Shown: piece after piece, positions 40,877 to 54,579 of the stretch
Layout of the letters: each line of letters starts with the position of its first letter
How positions within the stretch are numbered: the stretch's first letter is position 1
Assembly (NCBI GenBank): GCA_031277795.1
Contig: JAITLQ010000007.1
Span: 267,659 to 331,658 of the forward strand
Direction of reading: 5' to 3'
Length of the DNA: 64,000 nt
Source: Arthrobacter sp.
GTDB lineage: Bacteria > Actinomycetota > Actinomycetes > Actinomycetales > Micrococcaceae
Translations under genes and position numbers: made by a program
Notes under the pieces: model-generated
The model's input: only the letters and a program-made list of their open reading frames with translations
Databases searched by the model: none
What the model was told of the DNA's origin: nothing

Positions 40877-42474
40877 AGCGGGATGTTCCCGTGCTTCTTG
40901 GCGGGCAGCGAGGAATGCTTATCCCGCAGGGCGCGCAGGCCCTTGACGATCTGCAGGCGGGTCTCGCTCGGGGCGATGACCGCATCCAGGTAACCGAGCT
41001 CGGCGGCCTGGTAGGGGTTGAGCAGCTCGGCCTCGTAGTCGGCCACGATCTGCGCGCGGCGCGCCTCGACGTCGCCGCCCTCGGCCTCCACGGCCGCGAG
41101 GTCGCGGCGGAAGAGGATGTTGACGGCGCCCTGGGCGCCCATGACGCCGATCTGCGCGGTGGGCCAGGCGAAATTCAGGTCGGCGCCGAGCTTCTTTGAA
41201 CCCATGACGATGTAGGCGCCGCCGAAGGCCTTGCGGGTGATGACCGTCAGCTTCGGCACCGTGGCCTCGGCGTAGGCATAGAGCAGCTTGGCGCCGCGGC
41301 GGATGATGCCCAGGTCCTCCTGGTCCTTGCCTGGCAGGAAGCCGGGAACGTCGACCAGGGTGAGGATCGGGATGTTGAAGGCATCGCAGTGGCGAACGAA
41401 GCGCGCCGCCTTCTCGGAGGCGTTGATGTCCAGCGTGCCGGCAAACTGCATGGGCTGGTTGGCCACGACGCCCACCGTGGCGCCCTCGACGCGGCCGTAG
41501 CCGATGATCACGTTCGGGGCGTAGAGCGCCTGCACCTCGAAGAAGGCCGCGTCGTCCATGATGTGCTCGATCACGGTGCGCATGTCGTACGGCTGGGCGG
41601 CGGAGTCGGGGATGAGGGTGTCGAGTTCCTCGTCCTCCGCCGTGACGAACAGCTCCTGGTCGCCGGGCTCCAGCGCCGGCTCGGCCAGGTTGTTGGAGGG
41701 CAGGTAGGAGAGCAGCTCGCGCACGAAGTCGAGCGCGTCCTCCTCGTCCGGGGCCAGGTACGTGGCGGTGCCGGTGTCCTGATTGTGGTGGCGGGCGCCG
41801 CCGAGGGTCTCCATGTCCACGTCCTCGCCCGTGACCGTCTTGATGACGTCGGGGCCCGTGATGAACATGTGGGAGGTCTGATCCACCATGACGATGTAGT
41901 CGGTCAGGGCGGGGGAGTACGCGGCGCCGCCGGCGCAGGGGCCCATGATGACGGAGATCTGCGGGACCACACCCGAGGCATGGACGTTGCCGCGGAAGAT
42001 GTCGGCGAACATGGCCAGCGAGGCCACGCCCTCCTGGATGCGGGCGCCGCCGCCGTCGTTGATGCCCACCACGGGGCAGCCGTTGCGCAGGGCGAACTCC
42101 TGCACCTTGACGATCTTCTGACCGTTGATCTCGGAGAGCGAGCCGCCGTAGACCGTGAAGTCCTGGGAGTACACGGCCACGAGGCGGCCGTCGATGGTGC
42201 CGTAGCCCGAGACGAGGCCGTCGCCGAGCGGCTGCTTCTTCTCCATGCCGAAGGCGTGCGTGCGGTGAACGCGCAGGGCATCGAACTCGACGAAGGATTC
42301 CGGGTCCAGGAGCATCTCGATGCGCTCGCGGGCCGTGTGCTTGCCGCGGGCATGCTGCTTCTCGATGGCGGCCTGACCGCTCGGCGCCAGGCCTGCCTCG
42401 CGGCGGGCGCGGAAGTCGGCGAGCTTGCCGGCGGTAGTTCTCAGGTCGAACGGGGCGTCCTGGCTCTCGATCAT
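40873..42474 (-). CDS. accD: Acyl-CoA carboxylase beta subunit (propionyl/acetyl-CoA carboxyltransferase)
   Basis: Transfers CO2 from carboxybiotin to acetyl- or propionyl-CoA. The 533-residue protein has two crotonase-like carboxyltransferase halves. Marks are [17 protein letters not shown] near residue 50, [13 protein letters not shown] near 145, [16 protein letters not shown] near 180, and [49 protein letters not shown] in the second half. ATG at 42474. It forms an operon with epsilon, overlapping by 4 nt. The closest named homologues are AccD5 type; substrate preference is not resolvable from sequence alone. Confidence 0.94.
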   Translation of the reverse strand: MIESQDAPFDLRTTAGKLADFRARREAGLAPSGQAAIEKQHARGKHTARERIEMLLDPESFVEFDALRVHRTHAFGMEKKQPLGDGLVSGYGTIDGRLVAVYSQDFTVYGGSLSEINGQKIVKVQEFALRNGCPVVGINDGGGARIQEGVASLAMFADIFRGNVHASGVVPQISVIMGPCAGGAAYSPALTDYIVMVDQTSHMFITGPDVIKTVTGEDVDMETLGGARHHNQDTGTATYLAPDEEDALDFVRELLSYLPSNNLAEPALEPGDQELFVTAEDEELDTLIPDSAAQPYDMRTVIEHIMDDAAFFEVQALYAPNVIIGYGRVEGATVGVVANQPMQFAGTLDINASEKAARFVRHCDAFNIPILTLVDVPGFLPGKDQEDLGIIRRGAKLLYAYAEATVPKLTVITRKAFGGAYIVMGSKKLGADLNFAWPTAQIGVMGAQGAVNILFRRDLAAVEAEGGDVEARRAQIVADYEAELLNPYQAAELGYLDAVIAPSETRLQIVKGLRALRDKHSSLPAKKHGNIPL

Positions 42475-42742
42475 GACGAGGTGAGGCTCCTGGGTTGAGG
42501 TGCTGGCTCCGAGGGTTCTCGGTGCCGACGTCTTGGTGGGAAACGGACAAGTCGCAACGCCGCCGCTGGACAGTCTAGGCCCACGCGGGCGGGGTGCCTT
42601 TGGAGGAATCGCACAAAAAGCCGCGCGCCGATGGTGGGGAGGCCGTGCATGCCGGGCGCCGCGCGCCCGGGTCCGGGCGCGCCGTCGGGCGGGAAAAGAA
42701 CCCGATACCTACTCATGGGTAACAAACCGGGCCCCGGCCCGC

Positions 42743-42757
42743 TACGCTGGGCGCATG
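42743..42757 (+). promoter_or_regulatory. Leaderless promoter of the SDR gene
   Basis: TACGCT (42743-42748) as -10 ends 6 nt before the ATG at 42755, implying a leaderless transcript. No Shine-Dalgarno is visible. Confidence 0.5.
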
Positions 42758-43633
42758 AGCAACGAGACCCAGCCCACACGCTCGCTGGCCGGGCGCACCA
42801 TGATCATGAGCGGCGGCAGCCGGGGCATCGGCCTGGCCATCGCCCTGAAGGCCGCCGCCGACGGAGCCAACGTGGTGCTGCTGGCCAAGACGGATCAGCC
42901 GCACCCCAAACTCGAGGGGACGGTGCACACCGCCGCCGCGGAGATCGAGGCGGCCGGCGGCCGCGCCCTCGCCATCGTGGGCGATGTCCGCGTTGACGCG
43001 GACGTGGAGCGCGCCGTCGCGGCGGCCGTCGAGACCTTCGGGGGCCTCGACATCGTCGTCAATAACGCCTCGGCGATCGACCTGAGCCCCACCGACCGCG
43101 TCGACATGAAGCGCTACGACCTCATGCAGGACATCAACGCGCGCGGCACGTTCCTGCTCTCCAAGACGGCGCTGCCCCACCTGCGCGCCTCGCGCGCCGC
43201 GCACATCCTGACGCTCTCCCCGCCGCTGAACCTCGACCCGCGCTGGGCCGGCGATCACCTGGCCTACACCATGGCCAAGTACGGCATGAGCCTGACGACG
43301 CTGGGCCTGGCGCACGAGCTGCGCCGCGACGGGATCGGCGTGAACTCGCTGTGGCCGGCCACGATCATCGAGACGGCCGCCATCCGCCATCTGCCGGGCG
43401 GTGCCCCGCTGCTGGAGGGCGCGCGCACCCCGCAGATCGTGGCCGATGCCGCCCACGCCGTCCTCACCCGCGACCCCCGCGAGTACACGGGTCACTTCGC
43501 CATCGACGAGGAGGTCCTGGCGCAGGAGGGGATCCACGACCTCAGCGGCTACGCCGTGGGGAATCCGGACGCGCCGCGCACTCCGGACATCTTCCTTGAC
43601 GGCGCCCCGAGCGCAAGCGAGGGCATGGAGTGA
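42755..43633 (+). CDS. SDR family oxidoreductase
   Basis: A 292-residue short-chain dehydrogenase/reductase. The cofactor motif SGGSRGIGLAIALKAAADGA begins near residue 19. The DVR motif, NNAS (about 105), and the catalytic YTMAKYG with upstream serine in LTLSPP follow. The C-terminal part extends beyond the classical SDR core (DEEVLAQEGIHDLSGYAVG), resembling the hydroxysteroid-dehydrogenase-like 2 / citronellol-dehydrogenase group (family naming tentative). ATG at 42755 fits a leaderless start. Its stop overlaps the birA GTG (GTGA), so the two are co-transcribed. Confidence 0.9.
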   Translation: MSNETQPTRSLAGRTMIMSGGSRGIGLAIALKAAADGANVVLLAKTDQPHPKLEGTVHTAAAEIEAAGGRALAIVGDVRVDADVERAVAAAVETFGGLDIVVNNASAIDLSPTDRVDMKRYDLMQDINARGTFLLSKTALPHLRASRAAHILTLSPPLNLDPRWAGDHLAYTMAKYGMSLTTLGLAHELRRDGIGVNSLWPATIIETAAIRHLPGGAPLLEGARTPQIVADAAHAVLTRDPREYTGHFAIDEEVLAQEGIHDLSGYAVGNPDAPRTPDIFLDGAPSASEGME

Positions 43634-44499
43634 GCCGCACCCTGGTGCTCGACGCCGCCGCCGTCGCCGAGGCGCGCCGGGCCACGCCCGGCGCGGATCG
43701 CATCGTGTGGCCGGCGCCGCTGCTCCCCGCCCAGGCGGGCTCGACCAACGAGGACCTCGTGGCCCTCGGTGCGACGGCTCCTCACCTGAGCCTCGTGGCC
43801 ACGCTGGATCAGGTGGCGGGGCGCGGGCGGCTCGATCGCGCCTGGGTGGCGCCCCCCGGCGCCTGCCTGGCGATGAGCACTCTCTTGCGCGCCCCCGCTT
43901 CGGTGGCGCCGGACGCCCTCGGCTGGGCCACGGTGCTCGTGGCCCTCGTCGCGGCGCGCACGGTTGACGCCCTGGCCGGGGAACGGGTGGCGGGCGTGAA
44001 GTGGCCCAACGACCTCTTGGTGCGCGGCTCCAAGTGCGCCGGCATCTTGGCCCGCCTGGTTCCCGGGGCCCCCGGCGAGGGGCACACCGTGGTGGTGGGG
44101 ATCGGGGTGAACCTGGATCAGAGCCGCGAGGAGCTGCCGGTGGGCACCGCCACCTCGCTCGCCCTCTCCGGTCTGGGCATCGGCGCGGACGAGCTGCTCG
44201 GCAGCCTGTGGGGGCAGCTCGGCGTGGTCAGCGACGAATGGTTCGCGGCGGGCGGTTCGGTGACGACGCCGCTGCCGAGCCTCGGCGGGGCCAGCGTGCT
44301 TGAAGCGGCGCGGGAGAGCAGCTCGACGCTCGGCAACGACGTGCGCGTTCACCTGCCCGGTGGCCACGAGCTGGTGGGGGTGGCGAGCGACCTCGACGCG
44401 GACGGCTGCCTCATGGTGACCGACGCGGCGGGGGAGGTGCATCACGTCCATGCCGGTGACGTGGTGCACCTGCGCCGTTCGGACGGCGGCTACGCCTGA
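43630..44499 (+). CDS. birA: Biotin-[acetyl-CoA-carboxylase] ligase
   Basis: Attaches biotin to the BCCP lysine of acyl-CoA carboxylase. The 289-residue protein has STNEDLVAL, the biotin/adenylate motif GRGRLDRAW near residue 67, the GVKWPNDLLV motif near 120, and a C-terminal SH3-like domain (LPGGHELVGVASDLDADGCLMV). It lacks the N-terminal HTH of bifunctional BirA, so it is a ligase without repressor function. The GTG overlaps the SDR stop. The carboxylase genes it serves lie just upstream on the other strand. Confidence 0.95.
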   Translation: MSRTLVLDAAAVAEARRATPGADRIVWPAPLLPAQAGSTNEDLVALGATAPHLSLVATLDQVAGRGRLDRAWVAPPGACLAMSTLLRAPASVAPDALGWATVLVALVAARTVDALAGERVAGVKWPNDLLVRGSKCAGILARLVPGAPGEGHTVVVGIGVNLDQSREELPVGTATSLALSGLGIGADELLGSLWGQLGVVSDEWFAAGGSVTTPLPSLGGASVLEAARESSSTLGNDVRVHLPGGHELVGVASDLDADGCLMVTDAAGEVHHVHAGDVVHLRRSDGGYA

Positions 44500-44582
44500 A
44501 CCGATAGGCTGAAGACCCCGCGGGCCGGGCGTCGCGCAGCGGCGCGGCGGTCGCGCACGTCAACGGTCAAGGAGCGCGTCGC

Positions 44583-45104
44583 TTGAGGATCGAGCTGAGC
44601 CAGAACGAGGCGGTGGTGGTGCGCTCGCGCCCCCACCCCCGCGGGCTCCTCGGGCCGGCCTGGGCCCTCATCGCGCTCACGGGCGTGGCGGGGCTCGGCC
44701 AAGGCATCGTGAGTCGCTTCCCCGAGTTGGGCGGCGGCTGGGAGCAGGCGGCGCCGTTCGTCTCTGGCGGCCTCTGGGTGCTGCTCGGGCTCGCCTGCTT
44801 TGCCTGGGTGCTTCGCCCGCTCTGGAGATGGCTCCGCCGGCGCTACGTCATCACCACCCAGCGCGTCATCTCCTTTGAGGGGCGCCGCCGCCGCGACCTG
44901 CCCCTCGGCATGATCACGGGCGTCGACCCACGTCCGGGCGTGGGGGCCGGCCGGGACGGCGCCGGCACCCTCGTGCTCTTCACCGCCCGCGGGCAGGCGA
45001 GCCTCAAGCACGTGCCCTCGGTGCGCCAGGCGGCCGACGTGGTGCGCCGCTGCCACGCCGCCCTGCCGTGGGAACAGCCCCCCGGGCCGTACGGCCCGGC
45101 CTGA
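44583..45104 (+). CDS. PH-domain (bPH2-like) membrane protein
   Basis: A 173-residue protein. A hydrophobic pair (about 24-45 and 60-80) is followed by a bacterial PH domain core RRRYVITTQRVISFEGRRRRDLPLGMITGVDPRPG. A Pro-rich end follows. Such proteins are widespread and unassigned. TTG at 44583 is 8 nt downstream of AAGGAG. It follows birA by 83 nt and is transcribed in the same direction as the adenylate cyclase gene. Confidence 0.85.
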   Translation: MRIELSQNEAVVVRSRPHPRGLLGPAWALIALTGVAGLGQGIVSRFPELGGGWEQAAPFVSGGLWVLLGLACFAWVLRPLWRWLRRRYVITTQRVISFEGRRRRDLPLGMITGVDPRPGVGAGRDGAGTLVLFTARGQASLKHVPSVRQAADVVRRCHAALPWEQPPGPYGPA

Positions 45105-45132
45105 GCGCGACGGCGTCGCGGCCAGCCCGAGT

Positions 45133-45203
45133 GCGAAGGCGAGACGGCCGGAGCGAGCACCGGGTGCACACGGCCGGCCTGCGCGCGAAGGCGAGACGGC
45201 CGG
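45133..45203 (+). repeat. Direct repeat of 19 bp upstream of the adenylate cyclase gene
   Basis: GCGAAGGCGAGACGGCCGG occurs at 45133-45151 and again at 45185-45203, a period of 52 bp, in the gene-free stretch between the PH-domain and cyclase genes. The intervening DNA is not repeated. It may be a remnant of a local duplication or a protein-binding pair. Confidence 0.6.
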
Positions 45204-45381
45204 CGGACCCGGCCGCCCGACGTCGTGCAGGGGGTGCCCAGCCCACGCCTCGCCCATCCGCAGCGACTTCACGGGCAGGACTCGGCGTAGCGCACGGCTC
45301 TCCGCGCGCGCCGAGGTGCAAGAATGGGGGAGCCGGCGCCCACGAGGGCGCGGCACGAGCACCGCGAGAGGGAAGAGACGC

Positions 45382-50068
<4,687 letters not shown>

Positions 50069-50167
50069 CCTCCCGGCGAGTACCGGCGCACTGACCCACG
50101 GACGTGTGCGACCGGGCCACCGGTCCTCGGCCACCGGAGCCGCGCTGCACTCCCAAGAAAGACCACA

Positions 50168-50204
50168 GGCCCGCGCGTTCGTCGTGGGGACGAACGCACG
50201 GGCC
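50168..50204. terminator. 16-bp hairpin between convergent genes
   Basis: GGCCCGCGCGTTCGTC (50168-50183) pairs with 50189-50204 with one C-A mismatch and a 5-nt loop. Placed between the phosphatase gene (plus) and the ROK kinase gene (minus), it is probably a bidirectional terminator. Confidence 0.65.
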
Positions 50205-50261
50205 CGCGGTGGTGCCGGGGCCGGCTGGATGTGTGGAGGCCGGCCCCAGCAGAGCCCCACG

Positions 50262-51149
50262 TCAGCGCGTGGGGAGCAGAGAGGCCCCGAGGGACGCCAC
50301 CGGCACCTCGGCAGGCAGCACCTCGAAGCGGGAGTCGAGCCGCAGCGAGGCGACAAAGTCGCTCGCGGCGGCGCGCCTGGCCACCGCCGCCCGCACGGCC
50401 CCGGCCAGACCCGGTGCCTTAGCGACGCCGCCACCCAGCGCGACGCGGTCGGGCCCCACGCTCACGGCGAGCAACAGCAGCGCCTGGGCCACGCCGTCGG
50501 CCAGCATGTCCGCCGCCAGCGCGGCGTCGGCGTCCCCGGCCGCGGCGGCGGCGAAGGGATCGGCCGCCTGCCCGAGGGCGGGCCGCCAGACCCGCGCCAC
50601 GGCGGAGCCGGAGGCGATGGTCTCGAGACACCCCACCTGCCCGCACTGGCACGGCACGCCGGTGCCCACGGGCAGGTGCCCGATCTCCCCGACGGCGCCG
50701 TCCGGGCCGCGCAGCACGCGCCCGTCCCGCACCACGGCGGCGGCGAGGCCCGTCCCCAGGTTGAGGTAGGCCAGGGTGCCGCCCGTGCCGCTGTGGCCCA
50801 CGTGCAGCGCCGCGCCGAGGGCCGCCGCCTTCACGTCGTTGTCCACGGAGACCGGCAGGTGCAGCTCCCAGGCCAAGCCGGCGGCCAGGTCTAGCTCGTC
50901 CACGTCCAGGTTCACGGCGTGGCGCACCACGCCGGAATGGGGGTCGACCATGCCCGGCATGCACGCGCCGACGGCGTCCGCCGGCACGCCGGCCGCCGCC
51001 ACCGTCTCGCGGGCCAGCCGGGCGGCGACCCGCGTCACCTCGGCGGGGCCACGGCCCGACGGCGCGGAGCGGTGGGCCAGCACGGAGCCGTTGGGCGCCA
51101 CGGCCGCCACGGCGGTCTTCGTGCCGCCAATGTCAATACCGAGCCTCAT
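50262..51149 (-). CDS. ROK family sugar kinase
   Basis: A 295-residue ROK kinase: ATP-binding LGIDIGGTKTAVAAV at the N-terminus, GACMPGMVDPHSG, active-site VDNDVKAAALGA, GEIGHLPVG and the zinc-binding CQCGQVGCLE. These are the marks of glucokinase/N-acetylglucosamine kinase types. Downstream of a GH3 hexosaminidase and a sugar ABC transporter, phosphorylation of glucose or GlcNAc released by the neighbour is likely (inference). ATG at 51149 overlaps the nagZ-like stop (ATGA). It is the last gene of a six-gene minus-strand cluster. Confidence 0.9.
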   Translation of the reverse strand: MRLGIDIGGTKTAVAAVAPNGSVLAHRSAPSGRGPAEVTRVAARLARETVAAAGVPADAVGACMPGMVDPHSGVVRHAVNLDVDELDLAAGLAWELHLPVSVDNDVKAAALGAALHVGHSGTGGTLAYLNLGTGLAAAVVRDGRVLRGPDGAVGEIGHLPVGTGVPCQCGQVGCLETIASGSAVARVWRPALGQAADPFAAAAAGDADAALAADMLADGVAQALLLLAVSVGPDRVALGGGVAKAPGLAGAVRAAVARRAAASDFVASLRLDSRFEVLPAEVPVASLGASLLPTR

Positions 51150-52612
51150 GCCTGGATCCCACCGCCCCCCGCGGCGCCGGTCTCCGCCACCGCGGGCAGC
51201 CCCAGCGCCAGCACGAGCGCCTCGCCCACGGCGCGGGAGGCGCCGAAGGTCACGACGTCGGGTCGCTCGTTGCGCGGCCAGCCGCACTCGGTGACGAGCA
51301 CGCGATGCCCGGCGGCCTCGAGCCGGGAGGCAAGCTCCCAGGCCGGGTGTGCGGCGTCGAGCCCGCGGGCCACGAGCGCCACCTTGGCGCCGGACGGCAC
51401 CGCGGTGGCCTGGGTGAGCGGCACGCCGGCGGCGCCGGCGCCCCAGGGCACGAAGCCCACGGCCATATTGGCCTCGTTCTCGAACTGCACGACGGCGGCC
51501 GGGGCCGGGTCACAGACCCAACCGGCCACGGCGGGGCCGAGGCGGAAGGCCGAGGCGATCGTCGCCGCGCTCGGCACCGAGCCGGCCGGCGCGGCGTCGT
51601 CCACGGCGGGGTAGGCGGCGGCCAGGCGGGCGGTGCGCCCGGCGGCATCGCGCAGCCGCTCGAGCGGGAGGCGAGCCTCGCGCACCGCCAGCCCCACGGC
51701 GTCGAGCACCTGTGCGTAGAGCTCCGGGCTCGTCTCCGAGCCGAGGCAGAGCAGATCGGCGCCCGCGATGAGCGCGCGGACGGCGGCCTCAGGGATGCCG
51801 ACCTCGCCGCTCGCGCCCTTCATGTCCAGGGCGTCGGTGACGATGACGCCCTCGAAGCCCAGTTCGTCGCGCAGGAGGTCCGTCAGGATGGCGCGGGAGA
51901 AGGTCGCGGGGCCGCTCGGGTCGAGCGCGGGAACCAGGATGTGGCTCGTCATCACGGTGGCCACCCCGGCGGCGATCGCCGCGCGGAAGGGGACGAGCTC
52001 GCGCGCGTGCAGGGTCTCGAGGTCCACATCGATGCGGGGCATGGCCAGGTGAGAGTCGGCCGTCGTGTCGCCGTGACCGGGGAAGTGCTTGACGCAGGCG
52101 GCCACGCCGGCGCCCTGCAGCCCGCTCACCCAGGCCACGGTGTGGCGGGCCACGAGCTCCGGCTCGGCCCCGAAGCTGCGGGAGCCGATCACCGGATTCT
52201 GCGGCGAGGAGTTCACGTCCGCGTCGGGGGCCAAATCCAGGTTCAGGCCCAGCCCGGCCAGCTCCGCGGCGATGAGGGCGGCCGAGGAGGCCGTGGCCGC
52301 CTCGTCGTCGAGGCGGCCGAGCACCGCGTTGCCAGGCTGGGGGGAACCGGTGAGGTAGTGCAGGCGCGTCACGTCGCCGCCCTCCTCGTCCAGCGTGATG
52401 AGCGCGCCGGGGGACAGGGAACGCAAACGGCCGGCCAGCGCGGCGAGCTGCTCGGGGGTGTCGAGGTTGGCGCCGTAGAGGCACACGCTCGCGAGGCCGT
52501 CGGCCAGGGCCGCCTCGATCCAGGCCGGGACCGTGAGGCCCTGGAAGCCGGGCATGAGGGTGCCGGCGATGAGGCGATCGAGCTCGGTGGCGGTGGGAAG
52601 GGGGAGCGTCAT
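51146..52612 (-). CDS. GH3 family beta-N-acetylhexosaminidase (NagZ-like)
   Basis: A glycoside hydrolase family 3 protein of 488 residues. It has LITLDEEGGDVTRLHY, the NagZ-type catalytic loop KHFPGHGDTTADSHLAMP with the His-Asp dyad characteristic of GlcNAc-cleaving GH3, and FEGVIVTDALDMKGAS with the nucleophile Asp. A C-terminal extension (residues about 340-488) is a second GH3-like domain. There is no signal peptide, so it acts in the cytoplasm on imported disaccharides or peptidoglycan fragments. ATG at 52612, 1 nt after the permease stop on the same strand. It is embedded between a permease gene and a sugar kinase gene. Confidence 0.92.
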   Translation of the reverse strand: MTLPLPTATELDRLIAGTLMPGFQGLTVPAWIEAALADGLASVCLYGANLDTPEQLAALAGRLRSLSPGALITLDEEGGDVTRLHYLTGSPQPGNAVLGRLDDEAATASSAALIAAELAGLGLNLDLAPDADVNSSPQNPVIGSRSFGAEPELVARHTVAWVSGLQGAGVAACVKHFPGHGDTTADSHLAMPRIDVDLETLHARELVPFRAAIAAGVATVMTSHILVPALDPSGPATFSRAILTDLLRDELGFEGVIVTDALDMKGASGEVGIPEAAVRALIAGADLLCLGSETSPELYAQVLDAVGLAVREARLPLERLRDAAGRTARLAAAYPAVDDAAPAGSVPSAATIASAFRLGPAVAGWVCDPAPAAVVQFENEANMAVGFVPWGAGAAGVPLTQATAVPSGAKVALVARGLDAAHPAWELASRLEAAGHRVLVTECGWPRNERPDVVTFGASRAVGEALVLALGLPAVAETGAAGGGGIQA

Positions 52613-52613
52613 G

Positions 52614-53522
52614 TCAGCCCTTCACCGCCCCGCCCACGAGGCCGGAGGACATCTTCGACTGGACGATCATGAAGAAGATGATGACGGGCACGGCCACCAT
52701 GGTGGAGCCGGCCATGACCAGGCCCCAGTCGGTCTCTCGCGTGGCGGAGGCCTGCACCAGGCCACGCAGCCACAGCGGCAGGGTGCGCATGTCGTTGTCC
52801 TGCATCACCACGAGGGCGATGGTGAACTCGTTCCAGGCTTGCAGGAAGGCGTAGACGGCCGAGGCGACGAGGCCGGGGGCCAGCAGCGGGAAGGTGATGC
52901 GCAGGAAGGCCTGGGTGCGGGAGAGCCCGTCCACCATGGCTGCCTCCTCCAGCTCCGCCGGGACGCCGGCCACGAAGCCGCGCAGCATCCACAGGGTGAA
53001 GGGGATGACGGCCGCCGCGTACAGCAGGGTCAGGCCGAGAATGTTGTTGACGAGGCCCCAGGAGGCCATCATCTTGAACTGCGCGATGAACATGCCCTCG
53101 GCGGGCAGCATCTGGATCAGCAGCATGGCCAGGATGAAGGACCGGCGGCCCTTGAAGCGGAAGCGCGAGATGGCCAGGGCGCCGAGGAAGGCGACGACGA
53201 TCGCCACGGCCACGGTCAGCAGGGTCACGCCGAGCGAGATGCTCAGGGCCTTGACGAAGCTGCCGTCGGCAAAGACGTTCCTGAAGTTCTCCAGGCTCCC
53301 GCCGAAGGGCAGCCAGGTGGGGGTGGAGCGCTGCAGCGTCAGGGTGGAGAGGAACGACGAGTTCACCATCCAGTAGACGGGGAAGATCCAGCACAGCGCG
53401 ATGGCGACGGCGAGCAGGGTCCAGAGCCAGCCGGAGACGCGGCGGCCGGTGGAGACCTTGGGCTTGCGCACGGGGGAGGCGGAGCCGGCGGAGGAACGCC
53501 GGGCGGAGGTCGTGGCGCTCAT
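52614..53522 (-). CDS. Carbohydrate ABC transporter permease (MalG type)
   Basis: The second permease subunit of a sugar importer, 302 residues and six membrane helices. The EAA loop is visible as EEAAMVDGLSRTQAFLRITFPLLAPGL, the contact site for the ATPase. It starts at ATG 53522, which overlaps the preceding MalF-type gene closely (1 nt between), and ends just before the GH3 gene. The ATP-binding subunit is not in the operon. Confidence 0.93.
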   Translation of the reverse strand: MSATTSARRSSAGSASPVRKPKVSTGRRVSGWLWTLLAVAIALCWIFPVYWMVNSSFLSTLTLQRSTPTWLPFGGSLENFRNVFADGSFVKALSISLGVTLLTVAVAIVVAFLGALAISRFRFKGRRSFILAMLLIQMLPAEGMFIAQFKMMASWGLVNNILGLTLLYAAAVIPFTLWMLRGFVAGVPAELEEAAMVDGLSRTQAFLRITFPLLAPGLVASAVYAFLQAWNEFTIALVVMQDNDMRTLPLWLRGLVQASATRETDWGLVMAGSTMVAVPVIIFFMIVQSKMSSGLVGGAVKG

Positions 53523-53523
53523 G

Positions 53524-54489
53524 TCAGTCCTCTTCCTTCATGATCGAACGGACGTAGTACCAGGACAGGGCCACGGTCAGCAGCAGCATGATGACGGAGA
53601 CCGCGGCGGCGGAGCCGAAGTCGGCCGAGCCGACGCCCATCTTGTAGATGTAGGTGCCGAGCAGGTCGGTGGCGTTGGCCACGCCGCCCGCGTCCTGCAG
53701 GAACTTGATCTGGGTGAAGACGCGCAGGTCCCACACGATCTGCAGCAGCAGAACGATGGAGAGCACCGGGGCGATGAGCGGGAGCGTGATGTAGCGCGTG
53801 CGCTGCCAGCCGGTGGCGCCGTCCATCTGCGCCGCCTCGAGCACCTCCTCGGAGATCTGCGAGAGGCCCGCGTAGATGCTCAGGGCCACGAAGGGCACGG
53901 CGGCCCAGATGACGATGATGAGGGCGATGACGAAGAAGGTCGTGGGGTCGGCGAGCCAGTTGTGGTTCTCGACGTCGAGGCCGAGCCGGCCGAGCAGGTA
54001 GTTCAGAACGCCGTTGCGCCAATCAACGAGCCAGACCCAGACGGTCATGGACGCTGCGACGGGCATGGCCCAGGCGAGCAGGAGGGCGATCTGCAGGATG
54101 AGGCGGGCCACCTTGCCCACGCGCTTCATGAGCAGCGCGAGCAGGAAGCCGAGGATGACCGTGATGAACGCGGCCAGGAAGCAGAAGAGGATCGAGCGGC
54201 CGAGGACGGCCAGGAAGTCAGGGTTGGTGAGGACCTTGACATAGTTGTCGAAGCCAACGAAGTCCGGCGGCAGATCCGGATTGAACTGCTGCTTGAGTCC
54301 GTACTTCTGGAAGCTGGTCTTGAGCTGCCAGAAGATCGGGTATCCCATGGCGGCAATGATGATGACCAGCGCGGGGGCGATCAGCAGCCAAGGGGTGAGG
54401 GAGCGGCGACGGCGGCGGATCGGCGTGGCTCCCGCGGTGGGGGGAGCGGCCTCCGGGGCCGGGGACGCCGGGGCGTCGACGGACATCAT
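53524..54489 (-). CDS. Carbohydrate ABC transporter permease (MalF type)
   Basis: The first permease subunit, about 321 residues with six membrane helices and an EAA loop EEVLEAAQMDGATGWQRTRYITLPLIAPVL. An N-terminal Pro/Ala-rich cytoplasmic extension precedes the basic RRRRRSL stretch and first helix. ATG 54489 follows AAGGA at 7 nt; a second ATG follows immediately (54486) and an upstream ATG at 54519 is possible. It is placed between the solute-binding protein gene and the MalG-type gene. Confidence 0.92.
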   Translation of the reverse strand: MMSVDAPASPAPEAAPPTAGATPIRRRRRSLTPWLLIAPALVIIIAAMGYPIFWQLKTSFQKYGLKQQFNPDLPPDFVGFDNYVKVLTNPDFLAVLGRSILFCFLAAFITVILGFLLALLMKRVGKVARLILQIALLLAWAMPVAASMTVWVWLVDWRNGVLNYLLGRLGLDVENHNWLADPTTFFVIALIIVIWAAVPFVALSIYAGLSQISEEVLEAAQMDGATGWQRTRYITLPLIAPVLSIVLLLQIVWDLRVFTQIKFLQDAGGVANATDLLGTYIYKMGVGSADFGSAAAVSVIMLLLTVALSWYYVRSIMKEED

Positions 54490-54538
54490 GACCTCGTCCT
54501 TCAGGGGCTTGCGATTCAAAGAGGTGAGAAGAAGGGGT

Positions 54539-54573
54539 GAGGGTGGCCGGGGCGCGAGGCCCCGGCCACCCTC
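54539..54573 (-). terminator. Hairpin after the solute-binding protein gene
   Basis: A 15-bp perfect stem GAGGGTGGCCGGGGC with its complement and GCGAG loop, directly after the minus-strand stop. Such hairpins between binding-protein and permease genes often lower permease expression relative to the binding protein rather than stop transcription. Confidence 0.65.
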
Positions 54574-54579
54574 GACACA